Source: Bufo bufo
Taxonomy: Eukaryota > Chordata > Amphibia > Anura > Bufonidae
NCBI RefSeq assembly: GCF_905171765.1
Contig: NC_053390.1
Span: 162,880,666-162,944,665 of the forward strand
Direction: 5' to 3'
DNA length: 64,000 nt
In this document: one piece after another, positions 20,951-31,689 of the stretch
How the letters are laid out: each line of letters begins with the position of its first letter
Numbering within the stretch: the first letter of the stretch is position 1
Notes under the pieces: generated by a model
Database searches by the model: none
Told to the model about the DNA's origin: nothing
The model's input: only the letters and a program-made list of their open reading frames with translations
Program-made: the position numbers and the translations under genes

Positions 20951-22187
20951 TGTGCTGGACATACATGGGGATAGCAAGAACTATCCTGTGGCTCTCATGG
21001 AGTGTGAAACACCAGTGGGAACTGGGACTTATGAACTTGGTGTTGCAAAAAGGCTCATGCATGACATAATGTTGGGACGTGATTTCCCCTTGTTTTGGGA
21101 GTTGTTGGGAAATGAAGACACTTCTGCAGTAAGTGCCAAAACGCCTGCAGAATCTGTATCTATCCCTTTAAATGACGATGTAACGGAGATGCACAGTATA
21201 CACAATGGTTTAAGTGAAATGAGTCTGACCATTGAAAACAATGGTGCAGATGAGGTGCAGAGTGAACCTGGCAAACTGCATAATGAAAATGTGGGGTCAT
21301 GTGAAATATGTAATGATGATGATGATGATTACACCCCCTTTCCTTTGCAGGTTGTGATCAGGGAAGAAGCTCCCCCTGCTGGTAAAAGTGTATGTGATTT
21401 AAAAATGCTGATTAATGTTGACAGCACACAGCTGAGGGAATCCACTGTGATAAATGTGCAGGAAAGTGTGGCAGTGATAGAGGGTGTACCACACATACCA
21501 GTTGTGGATAAGCAGTCTCCACAGTGTTCTATGGTTAGTGAACTCATGTGCAGAGTTGATAAAGGTGTGGTGACATGCAACGTGAACTGTGGCCATAAAG
21601 GAGAGCCTGAGCGGATTCAGAACATGAACCTGATCAAGCTGGGAGAAGTCAGCATAGAGTCCGAGAACTATACCCCGGCAGTGGAAGACTGCCTGGCTTA
21701 TCAGGATAGCTGCGAACATGAGAATGCCATCTCTCACTTCACACAGTCCATAGATACGATAGAGAAGAGACTAGCTGCCCTTGGAGAACAACTGGAGAAG
21801 GCTTCAGAGGAGTTAAAGGGGGAGACCCAGAAGGAGATGGATGTTCTGAAGGGTCTATTGCCTGATATCAAGGAGAAGATCGAAGACTCCAAATAAGCAC
21901 TTGAAGAAACCCTGAGTGGAACTTCCTCAGGGATTCCAAAAGAGAATGGCGGCACTTCTACATCTGCTGCTACAGCAGAGAAGAGTGGGGACTGCATTGT
22001 ACAGGAAACCAACTGTGTATCAGACATCTCTCATCTAGTATGGAAGAAGGTAAATAGGAAACCTGAGGAGGAGAGTCCTCTGAAAGATGCCAAGAAGTCC
22101 AAGCCAGAGCCTGTTGAGAATGGGTCTGGAAACGGTGATGCGTCGGTGCCGGCCGAGGCAGAGAAGATGGAAGAGGTTTCTGCTCCT
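20853..22187 (+). pseudogene. NASP: Chimeric frame: retroelement sequence fused to NASP (N1/N2) coding sequence
   Basis: A 347-codon open frame (20853-21896) starts in MITE sequence and passes through protease-flank-like text (MLGRDFPLFWELLG, about 21070-21110) and an acidic stretch. From about 21625 it becomes recognisable as NASP, the nuclear chaperone for histones H3-H4: LGEVSIESENYTPAVED (TPR region), HFTQSIDTIEKRLAALGEQL, and GLLPDIKEKIEDS. About 30 TPR residues are missing after AVEDC. A TAA at 21894 ends the frame, but NASP text continues in the same frame: NCVSDISHLVWKK, RKPEEESPLKDAKKSK (the nuclear signal region), then an acidic tail to the piggyBac insertion at 22188. No introns are visible, so it derives from mRNA. 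NASP identification is from memory of Xenopus N1/N2 and human NASP. Confidence 0.72.
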
Positions 22188-22249
22188 TTAACCCCTTAAG
22201 GACACATGACGTACCGGTACGGCATGTTTCCCGAGTCCTTAAGGACACA

Positions 22250-22267
22250 TGACGTACCGGTACGTCA
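22250..22267. promoter_or_regulatory. 18-bp perfect palindrome in the piggyBac left subterminal region
   Basis: TGACGTACCGGTACGTCA is fully self-complementary. A partial copy (TGACGTACCGGTACGG) lies 43 bp to the left. Repeated subterminal motifs near transposon ends are often transposase-binding sites; that role is inferred here. Confidence 0.5.
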
Positions 22268-22735
22268 TGGCTTTAAATAGCGATGCCGGCGCCGCGGGGG
22301 TTAATCGGAACGGGATGCCGGCTGAAATCATTCAGCCGGCATCCTGTAACAATGCAGGGGGGGGGTCATTTGACCCCCCCGCATCGACGATCGCAGAAAA
22401 CCGCAGGTCAATTCAGACCTGCGGTTTTCTGCGTTTCCGGTCCATTCGGGTGTCCTGTGACCCGATGAACCGGAAAAAGACTGCGATCGGTGGCGTAATT
22501 ATACACCACCTATCGCAGTCCGAGGATTTGGAGAGGCGGTGCTGGCCCTGGTGCTGAATGCCGCTGTCCAGGGTGCTGATTGGTGCAGGGGAGAGAGGCG
22601 CGAGATTCAAACTTCCTGTGCTCCTCTCTCCCCTCCTCTTCCTGTCCAGCACCCTGACCGTGCAGCATCGTCCAGCACCAGCTCCTGTGTCCCCCTAATC
22701 GCCATCCATCACCCTCCTGCACCCATCGCCACCCA

Positions 22736-22851
22736 GGTAGGTTAGGGTCAGTGAGGGAGAGGCACCTTTAGGCAGGGATAGAAGGGAAAAGTTAGAAAAA
22801 AAAAAAAAAAAGCACATTTATTCTAAACTTTTTTGTTTCAGCTTTCAGACC
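22736..22851 (+). other. Candidate intron before the piggyBac transposase main exon
   Basis: A donor-like CAG|GTAGGT at 22733-22741 and an acceptor-like 'cttttttgtttcag' ending at about 22851 with a pyrimidine tract could remove this segment. That would join a short proline-rich 5' frame (22539-22735) to the transposase frame. Both signals are good matches, but splicing is unproven. Confidence 0.4.
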
Positions 22852-24487
22852 CCAGACCCCCCCTGCCACTTGCCCCCCCCCCCCGCATCCCCCCCACCAC
22901 CAGCCGCCCTGGGGTTCGTACTGGTTTCCCGGCCCACCAAATAAGCCCACCGGAGCCCCCTGCCGATGAACTTAGCTGGTGTCCCCCAGTGGACTTTGAG
23001 CCCGAGATTCCGGATTTTGCTGGCAATCCAGGAATCCAGATTCCCACAGTGGGGTTTACTGAAATTGACTTTTTTAGTTTTTTTTTCCGTAACCCACTGG
23101 TGAATCTGATGGTGGAGCAGACGAATCTGTACGCCCAACAGTTCGTCGCTCAAAACCCGGGCTCATTTTTGGCTAGACCCGGTGGCTGGACGCCGGTCAG
23201 TGCAGCCGAGATGAGGACATTTTGGGGCCTCGTGCTGCATATGGGTCTAGTGCAAAAACCCAGTGTCAGGCAATACTGGAGTGGGGACATACTCTACCAG
23301 ACCCCACTGTACAGTACGGCCATGACACGCTCCCGGTTTGAGGCCATCCGGAAATGTCTGCATTATTCCGATAATGCAGCATGTCCCCCCGCGAAGTGAT
23401 CCTGCCTATGACCGGCTGTACAAGATACGGCCGGTCATCGATCACTTTGGGGCCACATTTCAGCAGGCCTACGTACCTGGAAGGGAGGTCGCGGTTGATG
23501 AGTCTCTCGTTGCGTTCAAGGGGAGACTCAGTTTCCGCCAATACATTCCCACAAAGCGGGCGAGGTATGGCGTGAAGCTATACAAAATTTGTGAGAGTAC
23601 CTCAGGGTACACTTACAAATTTCGTGTGTACGAGGGGCGAGATTCCCGGATTCAACCACCAGAATGTCCCCCCACTCTGGGTGTTACCGGGAAACTCGTG
23701 TGGGACCTTATGTACCCACTGCTGGATAAGGGTTACCACTTGTACGTGGACAACTTTTATACCAGCATTCCCTTGTTCAGGTCCTTTGCCGCCAGATCCA
23801 CGTTCGCTTGTGGGACCGTGCGGAAAAATCAACGCGGCCTCCCTGCCCACCCCCTCCAGGTACCTATCCCCAGGGGTGAGACCCGTGCCCTTACCAGTGG
23901 AAGCCTGTTGCTGGTCAGGTATAAGGACAAGAGGGATGTCCTTATGCTGTCCACAATCCACGGTAACAGCACCACCCCCTGTCTCTGTGCGAGGTACCGC
24001 GGCAACGGTCCTCAAGCCCGATTGTATCGTCGCCTACAATCGGTATATGGGAGGAGTTGATCTCTCTGATCAAGTCCTCAAGCCATATAATGCCATGCGC
24101 AAAACCCGGGCATGGTACAAAAAAGTTGCGGTCTACTTGGTACAGGTTGCCATGAACAACTCTTTTGTACTATCACGAAGCGCTGGCAGCACAGGGACAT
24201 TCCTCCAGTTCTATGAGGCAGTCCTCAAAGACCTGATCTTTTCGGACCGGGAAAGAGCAGGCCGGAGTACCTCGGGAACTGGAGGCGCCCGGATCGTCCC
24301 TGGCCAACACTTTCCAGGTGTGGTCCCCCATACTGGAAAGAAGGGACGAACCCAAAAAAGATGCAGAGTGTGTCACAAGAGGGGGATACGGAAGGACACC
24401 ACTACTCAGTGTGACACTTGCCCCGATCATCCGGGCCTCTGCGTTATCGATTGCTTCAGGGAGTATCACACTTCCATGGAGTACTAA
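22833..24487 (+). pseudogene. piggyBac transposase (DDD), two frameshifts
   Basis: Encodes a DDD transposase for cut-and-paste movement at TTAA. The proline-rich N-terminus leads to the FFRNPLVNLMVEQTNLYAQQ region. Three readable segments lie in different frames: 22833-23399, about 23400-24000, and about 24000-24487. The frame changes lie near 23395 and 24000. The three catalytic Asp positions survive: VDESLVAFKG (about 23496), LYVDNFYTS (about 23749), and GGVDLSDQ (about 24059). The C-terminal Cys-rich domain is intact (CRVCHKRG, QCDTCPDHPGLC, DCFREYH), ending TSMEY. Together the pieces cover a normal-length protein of about 550 residues, so the damage seems limited to the two frameshifts. 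Confidence 0.88.
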
Positions 24488-24594
24488 ATTTTTATAATCT
24501 CCAACAGTCCCCTAGAGAACATAAAAAACTATGTCTCTCAGACTTTAGAGACACAGAAACAATTTTTTTTCCCCAAAAAAATATTAGTTTTAGT

Positions 24595-24740
24595 GCAGGC
24601 ATCCTCAAACTGCGGCCCTCCAGATGTTGTAAAACTATAACTCCCAGCATACCCAGACAACCTACAGCCATCAGCAGGGCATGGTGGGAATTGTAGTTTT
24701 ACAACATCTGGAGGGCCGCAGTTTTAGGGTGCCTGCTTAG
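24595..24740. mobile_element. Small palindromic MITE ('GGCCCTCCAGATGTTG' family)
   Basis: CTGCGGCCCTCCAGATGTTG...CAACATCTGGAGGGCCGCAG forms a hairpin with arms of about 45 bp. The outer ends are GCAGGCATCCTC and GGGTGCCTGC. TTAGTG occurs on both sides as a possible short target duplication. This family, with an 'actcccagcat' core, is widespread in vertebrate genomes. It lies in the 3' part of the piggyBac element. Confidence 0.65.
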
Positions 24741-24939
24741 TGTCTCCAAAGTCTGAGAGCCATACATATTGGGCATCGTCGCGTGCGTAAAAGTCGTCGC
24801 TATAAAAATAACATTTGACCAAACCTCTCGGATGAACAGCGTTAAAAATATAAAATAAAAACGGTGCCAAAACACCCATTTTTGGGCAAAATTTCCATTT
24901 GAATCCTTTTTTTCCAGTAATAAAGCAAGGGTTAACAGC

Positions 24940-25170
24940 CAAAAAAACTCAATATTTATGGCCCTGATTCTGTAGTTTGCAGAAACACCCCATATGTGGT
25001 CGTAAATGGCTATATAGCCGCACGGCAGGGCATAGAACGAAGGGAACTCAATATGGTTTCTGGAAGGCAGATTTTGATGGACAGTTTTTTTTTTGACACC
25101 ATGTCCCATTAGAAGCCCCCCCTGATGTAGCCTAGACTAGAAACTCCAAAAAAGTGACCCCATCTAAGAA
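24940..25170. repeat. Inverted copy of the 395-bp array unit
   Basis: 'gccctgattctgtagtttgc', 'tggtttctggaaggcagatt' and 'caccatgtcccatt' are the reverse complement of text found in every unit of the following array. This gives a head-to-head inverted arrangement. Confidence 0.7.
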
Positions 25171-27380
25171 ACTACACCCCTCAAGGTATTCAAAAGTTAC
25201 TTTATAAACTTTGTTAACCCTTTAGGTGTTCCACAAAACTAAATAGCAAATGTAGAAAAATTTTTTGAATTTTATTTTTTTGTTACCTTGCCTCAAAAAA
25301 GTGTAATATAGAGCAACCAAAAATCATATTTACCCCTAAAATAGTCCCAAAACAACAACCACCTTATCCCATAGTTTCCTAGATGGGGTCACTTTTATGG
25401 AGTTTCTACTCTAGGGGTGCATCAGGGGGCTTGAAAGGGTACATGGTGTAAATAAACCAGTCCAGCAAAATCTGCCTTCCAAAAACCATATGGCGTTCCC
25501 CTTCTTCTATGTCCTGCCGTTTAGCCAAATAGTAGTTTACGACCACATTTGGGGTGTTTCTGCAAACTACAGAATCAGGGCAACCCATTTTGAGTTTTGT
25601 TTGGCTGTTAACCCATTTTTTTCAGTAATAAAGTAAGGGTTAAAATGGAAAATTTTCCAAAAAATAGAAATTTCTAAATTGTTTCTCCATCTGCCATTAA
25701 CTCTTGTGGAACACCTAAAGGGTTAACAAAGTTTGTAAACCCAGTTTTGAATACCTTGAGGGGTGTACTTTCTTAGATGGAGTCACTTTTTTGAAATTTC
25801 TATTCTAGGGGTGCAACAGGGGGCTTCAAATGGGACATGGTATAAACAAAACCAGTCCTGCTAAATCTGCCTTCCAAAACCCATATGGCATTCCCCTCTT
25901 TCTACGTGCTCCCGTTTGGCCAAACAGCAGTTTACGACCACATATGGGGTGTTTTTGCAAACTACAGAATCAGGGCAACCCATTTTGAGTTTTGTTTGGC
26001 AGTTAACCCTTGTTTTACTCCTGGAAAAAATTGATTATATTGGAAAATTTTCCAAAAAATAGAAATTTCTAAATTGTTTCTCCATCTGCCAATAACTCTT
26101 GTGGAACACCTAAAGGGTTAACAAAGTTTGTAAACCCAGTTTTGAATACCTTGAGGGGTGTACTTTCTTAGATGGAGTCACTTTTTTGAAATTTCTATTC
26201 TAGGGGTGCAACAGGGGGCTTCAAATGGGACATGGTATAAACAAAGCCAGTCCTGCAAAATCTGCCTTCCAAAACCCATATGGCGTTCCCCTCTTTCTAC
26301 GTGCTCCCGTTTGGCCAAACAGCAGTTTACGACCACATATGGGGTGTTTTTGCAAACTACAGAATCAGGGCAACACATTTTGAGTTTTGTTTGGCAGTTA
26401 ACCCTTGTTTTACTCCTGGAAAAAATTGATTATATTGGAAAATTTTCCAAAAAATAGAAATTTCTAAATTGTTTCTCCATCTGCCAATAACTCTTGTGGA
26501 ACACCTAAAGGGTTAACAAAGTTTGTAAACCCAGTTTTAAATACCTTGAGGGGTGTACTTTCTTAGATGGAGTCACTTTTTTGAAATTTCTATTCTAGGG
26601 GTGCAACAGGGGGCTTCAAATGGGACATGGTATAAACAAAACCAGTCCTGCAAAATCTGCCTTCCAAAACCCATATGGCGTTCCCCTCTTTCTACGTGCT
26701 CCCGTTTGGCCAAACAGTAGTTAACGACCACATATAGGGTGTTTTTGCAAACTACAGAATCAGGGCAACCCATATTGAGTTTTGTTTGGCTGTTAACCCT
26801 TACTTTATTGCTGGAAAAAATGGGTTAAAATGGAAAATGTTCCAAAAAATAGAAATTTCAAAATTGTTTCTCCATCTGCCATTAACTCTTGTGGAACACC
26901 TAAAGGGTTAACAAAGTTTGTAAACCCAGTTTTGAATACCTTGAGGGGTGTACTTTCTTAGATGGAGTCATTTTTTTGGAATTTCTATTCTAGGGGTGCA
27001 AGGGGGGGCTTCAAATGGGACATGGTATAAACAAAACCAGTCCTGCAAAATCTGCCTTCCAAAACCTATATGGCGTTCCCCTCCTTCTATGTCCTCCCGT
27101 TTGGCCAAACAGTAGTTTACGACCACATATGGGGTGTTTCTGCAAACTACAGAATCAGGGCAACCCATTTTGAGTTTTGTTTGGCAGTTAACCCTTGTTT
27201 TTTTCCTGGAAAAAATTGATTATATTGGAAAATTTTCCAAAAAATCTAAATTCTAAAAATGTATGTCCATTTGCCATGAAGTGTTGTGGAAGACCTAAAG
27301 GGTTAACAAAGTTTGTCAAAACAGTTTTGAATACCTTGAGGGGTGTAGTTTCTAGAATGGGGTCATTTTTGGGTGGTTTC
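25171..27380. repeat. Tandem array inside piggyBac, 395-bp unit, about 5 copies
   Basis: The landmark 'tctgccttcc' preceded by 'aaaccagtcctgc' recurs at about 25460, 25865, 26255, 26650 and 27045, with 395-bp spacing in the middle copies. Units also share 'gtggaacacctaaagggtta', 'ataccttgaggggtgtactt' and 'gtttacgaccacatatgggg'. Neighbouring copies are highly similar and outer ones more diverged. Short open frames of about 66 codons recurring every 395 bp on the minus strand are by-products of the repeat. Confidence 0.88.
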
Positions 27381-27859
27381 TATTATGTAAGCCTCACAAA
27401 GTGACTTCAAACCTGAACTGGTCCATAAAAAGTGGAATTTTGAAGATTTCTGAAAATTTCAAAATTTGCTTCTAAACTTCTAAGCCTTGTAACATCCCCA
27501 AAAAATAAAATATCATTCCCAAAATGCTACAAACATGAAGTAGACATATGGGGAATGTAAAGTCATCACAATTTTTGGGGGTATTACTATGTATTACAGA
27601 AGTAGAGAAACTGAAACTTTGAAATTTGCTAATTTTTCAAAATTTTTGGTAAATATGGTATTTTTTTATGCAAAAAAATTAACTTTTTTGACCCAATTTT
27701 AGCAGTGTCATGAAGTACAATATGTGACGAAAAAACAATCTCAGAACGGCCTGGGTAAGTCAAAGCGTTTTAAAGTTATCAGCACTTAAAGTGACAGTGG
27801 TCAGATTTGCAAAAAATGGCCTGGTCCTTAAGGTGAAATAGGGCTGTGTCCTTAAGGGG
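27381..27859. other. Right subterminal region of piggyBac
   Basis: AT-rich non-coding sequence leading to the right inverted repeat. It contains 'aatgctacaaacatgaagta' and 'tggcctggtccttaaggtg', an imperfect inner echo of the terminal GTGTCCTTAAGGGG. Confidence 0.6.
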
Positions 27860-27863
27860 TTAA

Positions 27864-27930
27864 CATCTGCTGTTGATGGGGCTGATGTGGATGCAGAAGC
27901 CAAGAAACTCATGGCAGTGAGTAGCCAGGA
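27864..27930 (+). pseudogene. NASP: NASP-like segment right of piggyBac, apparently the N-terminal part
   Basis: Across the TTAA the frame continues from the left NASP part: TSAVDGADVDAEAKKLMAV (about 27861-27917), then SSQDLV. From memory, DVDxEAKKLxxxxxxxLV lies near the N-terminus of NASP, not after its C-terminal tail. If so, the order here is C-terminal piece then N-terminal piece. The match ends where hAT transposase text begins (CCTGAAGTCTTCCACCC, about 27932). Confidence 0.55.
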
Positions 27931-27931
27931 T

Positions 27932-29090
27932 CTGGTTCCTGAAGTCTTCCACCCATCTACAAGATATCTTAAAAATGGGCAGGAAACTTTGCATGCACTT
28001 CAGCCACTCGTTCACCGCAAAGCACACCCTCCTTGAGCTGCAGCAGCAGAACGGCATCCCCCAACATAGGCTGATATGCGATGTTTCCACCCGTTAGAAT
28101 TCCACCCTCCATATGTTCGACCGACTATACGAACAGAGAGAGGCCATAAACAATTTCTTGGTGATCCAGGCGGACAGGAGTACTCTCCTATGTAACTTCG
28201 ATGTCAGCCAGTGGCAGCTCATGCGTAACACCTGCCGTTTGCTCATGCCCTTTGAGGAGGCCTCGTTATTTGTCCATTCGACAGGACTATGGGATGGACT
28301 GCTTCATGTCCTGGAACAGATGCTGGTAAATCTGGCTGGTCAGGTGACTGGAGACGTGGCGCCTAGATCTCATGGCCACATGAGGCAGAGGACTCAGACA
28401 CACCGTGGCAGTATGCAGTAGAGATGGAGGCAGGAAGTCCCTCCGAGTCAATAACACAAATGGCCCGTTGCATGTTCACTTGCTTGCGTAGTGACAGCCG
28501 AATTGTTGGACCCTCGCTACCCATCTAAAATGGGGGCCTTTTTTACACCTGCTGAGAGAGAGGACAAACTGAACTACTATACAGACATCCTATGTAGTCA
28601 GTTGGCCGCTGCCTATCTGCGCCATCGTCAATCCTCTCGCAGGGCCCTCTGCACTCACGTTCCACTGCCATCGCTGCTGGGGAGGGGTGGGGTGGCAGGA
28701 GCAGTACCAGCTCTATCAGCAGCAGCCTGAGTCTAGAGTCAGTGATGAGCAGCTTTCTTCACCCTCATAGTGAAGAAACTACTCACCAGCAGCTAGACAT
28801 AGAGCAGGACCTGAACCAGCAGGTGGTGGCATACTTGGACAGTACCCTGCCACCCCACATTGAAGATCAACTAGACTAAACTGGATTTGTGGCCGCAACT
28901 GGCAGAGTTTGCCCTGGAAAAGCTGTCCTGCCCGGCCAGTAGTGTGGCATCAGAGCGGGTGTTTAGTGCGTCGGGGGCCATAGTTACCCCAAGAAGAACT
29001 TGCCTGTCCACCCAAATTGTGGAGAGACTGACCTTTGTCAAGATGAATCAGGCGTGGATCAGCCAGCCACCCACCAGTGCCTGATGCATC
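27932..29090 (+). pseudogene. hAT transposase fragment (same family as hAT-1)
   Basis: Starts within the region equivalent to 56692 of hAT-1 and runs to the C-terminal dimerisation domain. Readable pieces are QQNGIPQHRLICDVSTR-like text (about 28045-28095), YEQREAINNFLVIQADRSTL, AELLDPRYPSKMGAFFTPAE, and the hATC block LAEFALEKLSCPASSVASER (28902-28961) followed by TFVKMNQAW. The BED finger and the first catalytic region are absent, and several stops and frame changes are present. Nearly all of it can be aligned by eye with 56692-57985. Confidence 0.8.
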
Positions 29091-29257
29091 AGACTAGATC
29101 ATCCATGGTACCACACCAACACTTTGACAAAAGAGACCGGTTTCTTCTGGCTACCTGCCTGAGCTACTATTCTGATGCTGCCACCCGCCTGATGCTACAC
29201 ATCTGATTCCAAGTGCTCCTTCTTTCACCAACCATCTTCAGCTGGTACTGGTATTGA

Positions 29258-29570
29258 CACCCACCTCCACACTATGTCACCTTGCCACTCTGTGGCTTCC
29301 TGATGCTGCTGCCACCTCCACACGATGTCACCTTGCCACTCTGTGGCCTCCTGATGTTGCTGCCACCTCCACACGGTCATTGTGCCACTCTGTGGCCTCC
29401 TGATGCTGCTGCCACCTCCACACTATGTCACCTTGCCACTCTGTGGCCCCCTGATGCTGCTGCCACCTCCACACTGTCATTGTGCCACTCTGTGGCCTCC
29501 TGATGCTACTGCTGCCACCTCCTTACTGTCATTGTGCCACTCTGTGGCCTCCTCATGCTGCTTCCACTTC
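29258..29570. repeat. Minisatellite in hAT 3' region, about 57-bp unit
   Basis: Units of 'ctcctgatgctgctgccacc', tccacac, then 'tgtcaccttgccactctgtg' occur six times. It is the shorter counterpart of 58190-59560 in hAT-1. Confidence 0.8.
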
Positions 29571-30305
29571 ATGACTGGGCCACTATTTTGCCTTTTGGCC
29601 TGGCTGACATCATCATTTATTTGACCCATCTTTTGATCTGTTATAAGGAAGGAAAAATTAGATGCACAACGGATCCTGTCTGTATAGCAGTTGTAAGGCC
29701 TTTATGGTCCCATCAGAATTGACTTGTGATTTGGTAGCCAAAAGCAGGAGTGGGTACAAAACACAGAAGACATGCAAATATTCCATTCACGTGTCATCTT
29801 TGTTTTGGATCCACTCCTGTTTTCTTGGCATTAGCAAAACTGATGGATTACTGACCAAATGTTGACTGAGTGAAGGCAGATGCTCCACAGACAGGATTTG
29901 TTTTTTGGGGGTTATTGTTCTGATGGATCAGAGGAAGGGCAAAATAATCAGTGACGTCAACACAAACTTACTGCTGACACCCTCTCCACTCTATTGGGGG
30001 GCTCTACTTGTATAAGCGTTTAATAGAGCATGTTTTGTAGGCATCTATGTGGAATCAGCTGACGATGGTGTATCAACCTGTAAGGCTGACTTCATACTTG
30101 AGTTATTTGGTCAGTTTTGGCTCCGTGACTGCCCAAATAAGTGAAGTGTGCAGTAATTCTAAGAGCGACGCCTGTCATCTGCATGTCATACTGACTAACA
30201 GTATTATTTCACTACCACAGCAGACTTCCTATGCTATCGCAAGGCACAGTGTTCTTCACCATTATAAAGGCTCTCTGCAGCCAGGACATAGACTCAGGTA
30301 TACAT
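29571..30305 (+). mobile_element. 3' untranslated region of the hAT fragment
   Basis: Closely matches 59585-60305 of hAT-1 ('atgactgggccactattttg' through 'ataaaggctctctgcagcc'). The hAT-1 copy then runs into its terminal repeat, but this copy diverges at about 30290 and lacks the end. Confidence 0.7.
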
Positions 30306-30922
30306 GCCTAGCTCTTATAAACTAGCAAATCAAAAAAATATATGACAGTTATCCTTTGAATATGCATTAGTGATTTTACTTTTATATTTTATTTCTGTAT
30401 TTCTTATATGTTTGTATTCTGTTACACTTTACAGGCTCATGTAGCTGAAGAAGATCCTTGTTGTGGACCAAAACATTCTAAATATGAGTTTTATCTGATA
30501 CTGCACATGTACTGTGATTGGACCATATTAGATTTGTTTTCCTAAATAAAATAGCAATATAAAAAAGAAACTATGAGTGCCATGGTACTTTACTCTGGAA
30601 TTAGTAATCCATAGAAGGGTGAGTTCACACTTCAGTTATTTGGTCAGTTATTTTCATCAGTTAGGTCTCATGCGCACGACCATGTGCCAGCCATGCCCGT
30701 AGTGCGACCCACAAACAGCGGGTCTGCAATGTACGGGTACCAGCCTTGGGCACACCGTATCATGGATACAGACCTATTCACTTGAATGGGTCTGTAATCT
30801 GGAAGATAAGGCCTTATTGTGATCCAAAACCAGTGGTGAAGCCTACTCAAAGATAAGGTATAATGGAAAGATCTGACCCTGTTCTGTGTTTTTGACCCGC
30901 ACCTGGTTTTGGCTCACAATAA
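30306..30922. other. Non-coding, with retroelement-tail-like and MITE fragments
   Basis: 'gaagaagatccttgttgtgg' and 'ctaaataaaatagcaat' (about 30447-30556) read like the 3' tail of a retroelement. Near 30662, TTAGGTCTCATGCGCACGAC resembles a Harbinger-like MITE end. Neither has a confirmed partner. Confidence 0.35.
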
Positions 30923-31061
30923 GGGTCCATTCACACGTCCGTAACGTGTTTTGCGGAGCATTTTTTTTTTTTTTAGCGCAATTGGGACAGGAGTTTGATT
31001 CAGGCTGAATTAAATCTGACAGCTGATTTGACCGAATCGGACACAAAATTGCTAATCTCTA
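30923..31061. mobile_element. Joined fragments: Harbinger-like MITE end and a hAT 3' end
   Basis: TAAGGGTCCATTCACACGTC at 30920 is a MITE left end that stops near a T-run (30961-30975). The rest ends CGAATCGGACACAAAATTGC...TCTCTA at 31061, and the reverse complement starts TAGAGATTAGCAATTTTG, a hAT-type end. The possible target GTTCCTGC follows, with no partner seen. Confidence 0.4.
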
Positions 31062-31264
31062 GTTCCTGCTTGAGACCACACTGAGGAATCATAGCCTAAA
31101 TCCATTCCATACATGTGGATGCGATTGGTTCTACAGCAAGTGCCTGAATTTTTGTAAGCCCATTTCAGATAAATGGGACAGTCATAGAAATTTCATCAAA
31201 TGTGAGAGGAGCATACCACTCACTATGTAATACAGTATAACATGCTCCATATTTACTAAGATAA

Positions 31265-31565
31265 GGTTCACATCTGCAACCCATAAGGAACAGAGTACCA
31301 GATTTACATTGGCTATAATTGGATCTGACAAGGATCAAGAGGTTTTCTGGCAAAAATGCCGGTATTCTGCCTTACAAATACCACTACATGTAATGCCATT
31401 TGTCTGTGCCGGAATTTATGCCGAAACCCATCGAATTGCATTGTAGTCAATGAGCATCTGGTGGTGTGCGGCAGTGTCCAGCTATGCCAAATAGGTAACT
31501 CTGGTAGTTTGTTCCTCTGCTGGAAGAGACTACTGAAGTTATCTGCCGCACATATGAACTTAGCC
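31265..31565. mobile_element. Possible Harbinger-like MITE
   Basis: 301 bp between TAA at 31262-31264 and TAA at 31566-31568, starting GGTTCACATCTGC and ending GCACATATGAACTTAGCC. The terminal repeats are imperfect. Confidence 0.45.
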
Positions 31566-31689
31566 TAAGAGAAATATGGCACACTTTCTGAACTACTGCT
31601 ACCCTGAACTTCATTAGTGTTAAATAAATTCCTAAATGAATATAGAAAATCATAAACAATGCAAAGTAATAAACACAGGGCAGGATAAT

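Larger units (their letters stand above)
22192..27859 (+). mobile_element. Complete piggyBac element, TTAA target
   Basis: 5,668 bp flanked by TTAA (22188-22191 and 27860-27863) with perfect 14-bp terminal inverted repeats CCCCTTAAGGACAC/GTGTCCTTAAGGGG. It contains a transposase pseudogene, a palindromic MITE and an array of 395-bp units. The element splits the NASP-like sequence exactly at a TTAA. Near the left end, a 25-bp segment (CTTAAGGACACATGACGTAC...) is repeated at about 22196 and 22239. Confidence 0.93.

Noticed and set aside
22839..22900. Poly-proline start as a possible host gene exon
   Set aside because: It is continuous with the piggyBac transposase frame and lies between matching terminal repeats.
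26178..27168. Recurring 66-codon frames every 395 bp
   Set aside because: They are the same stretch of the tandem unit read repeatedly, with no known motif.
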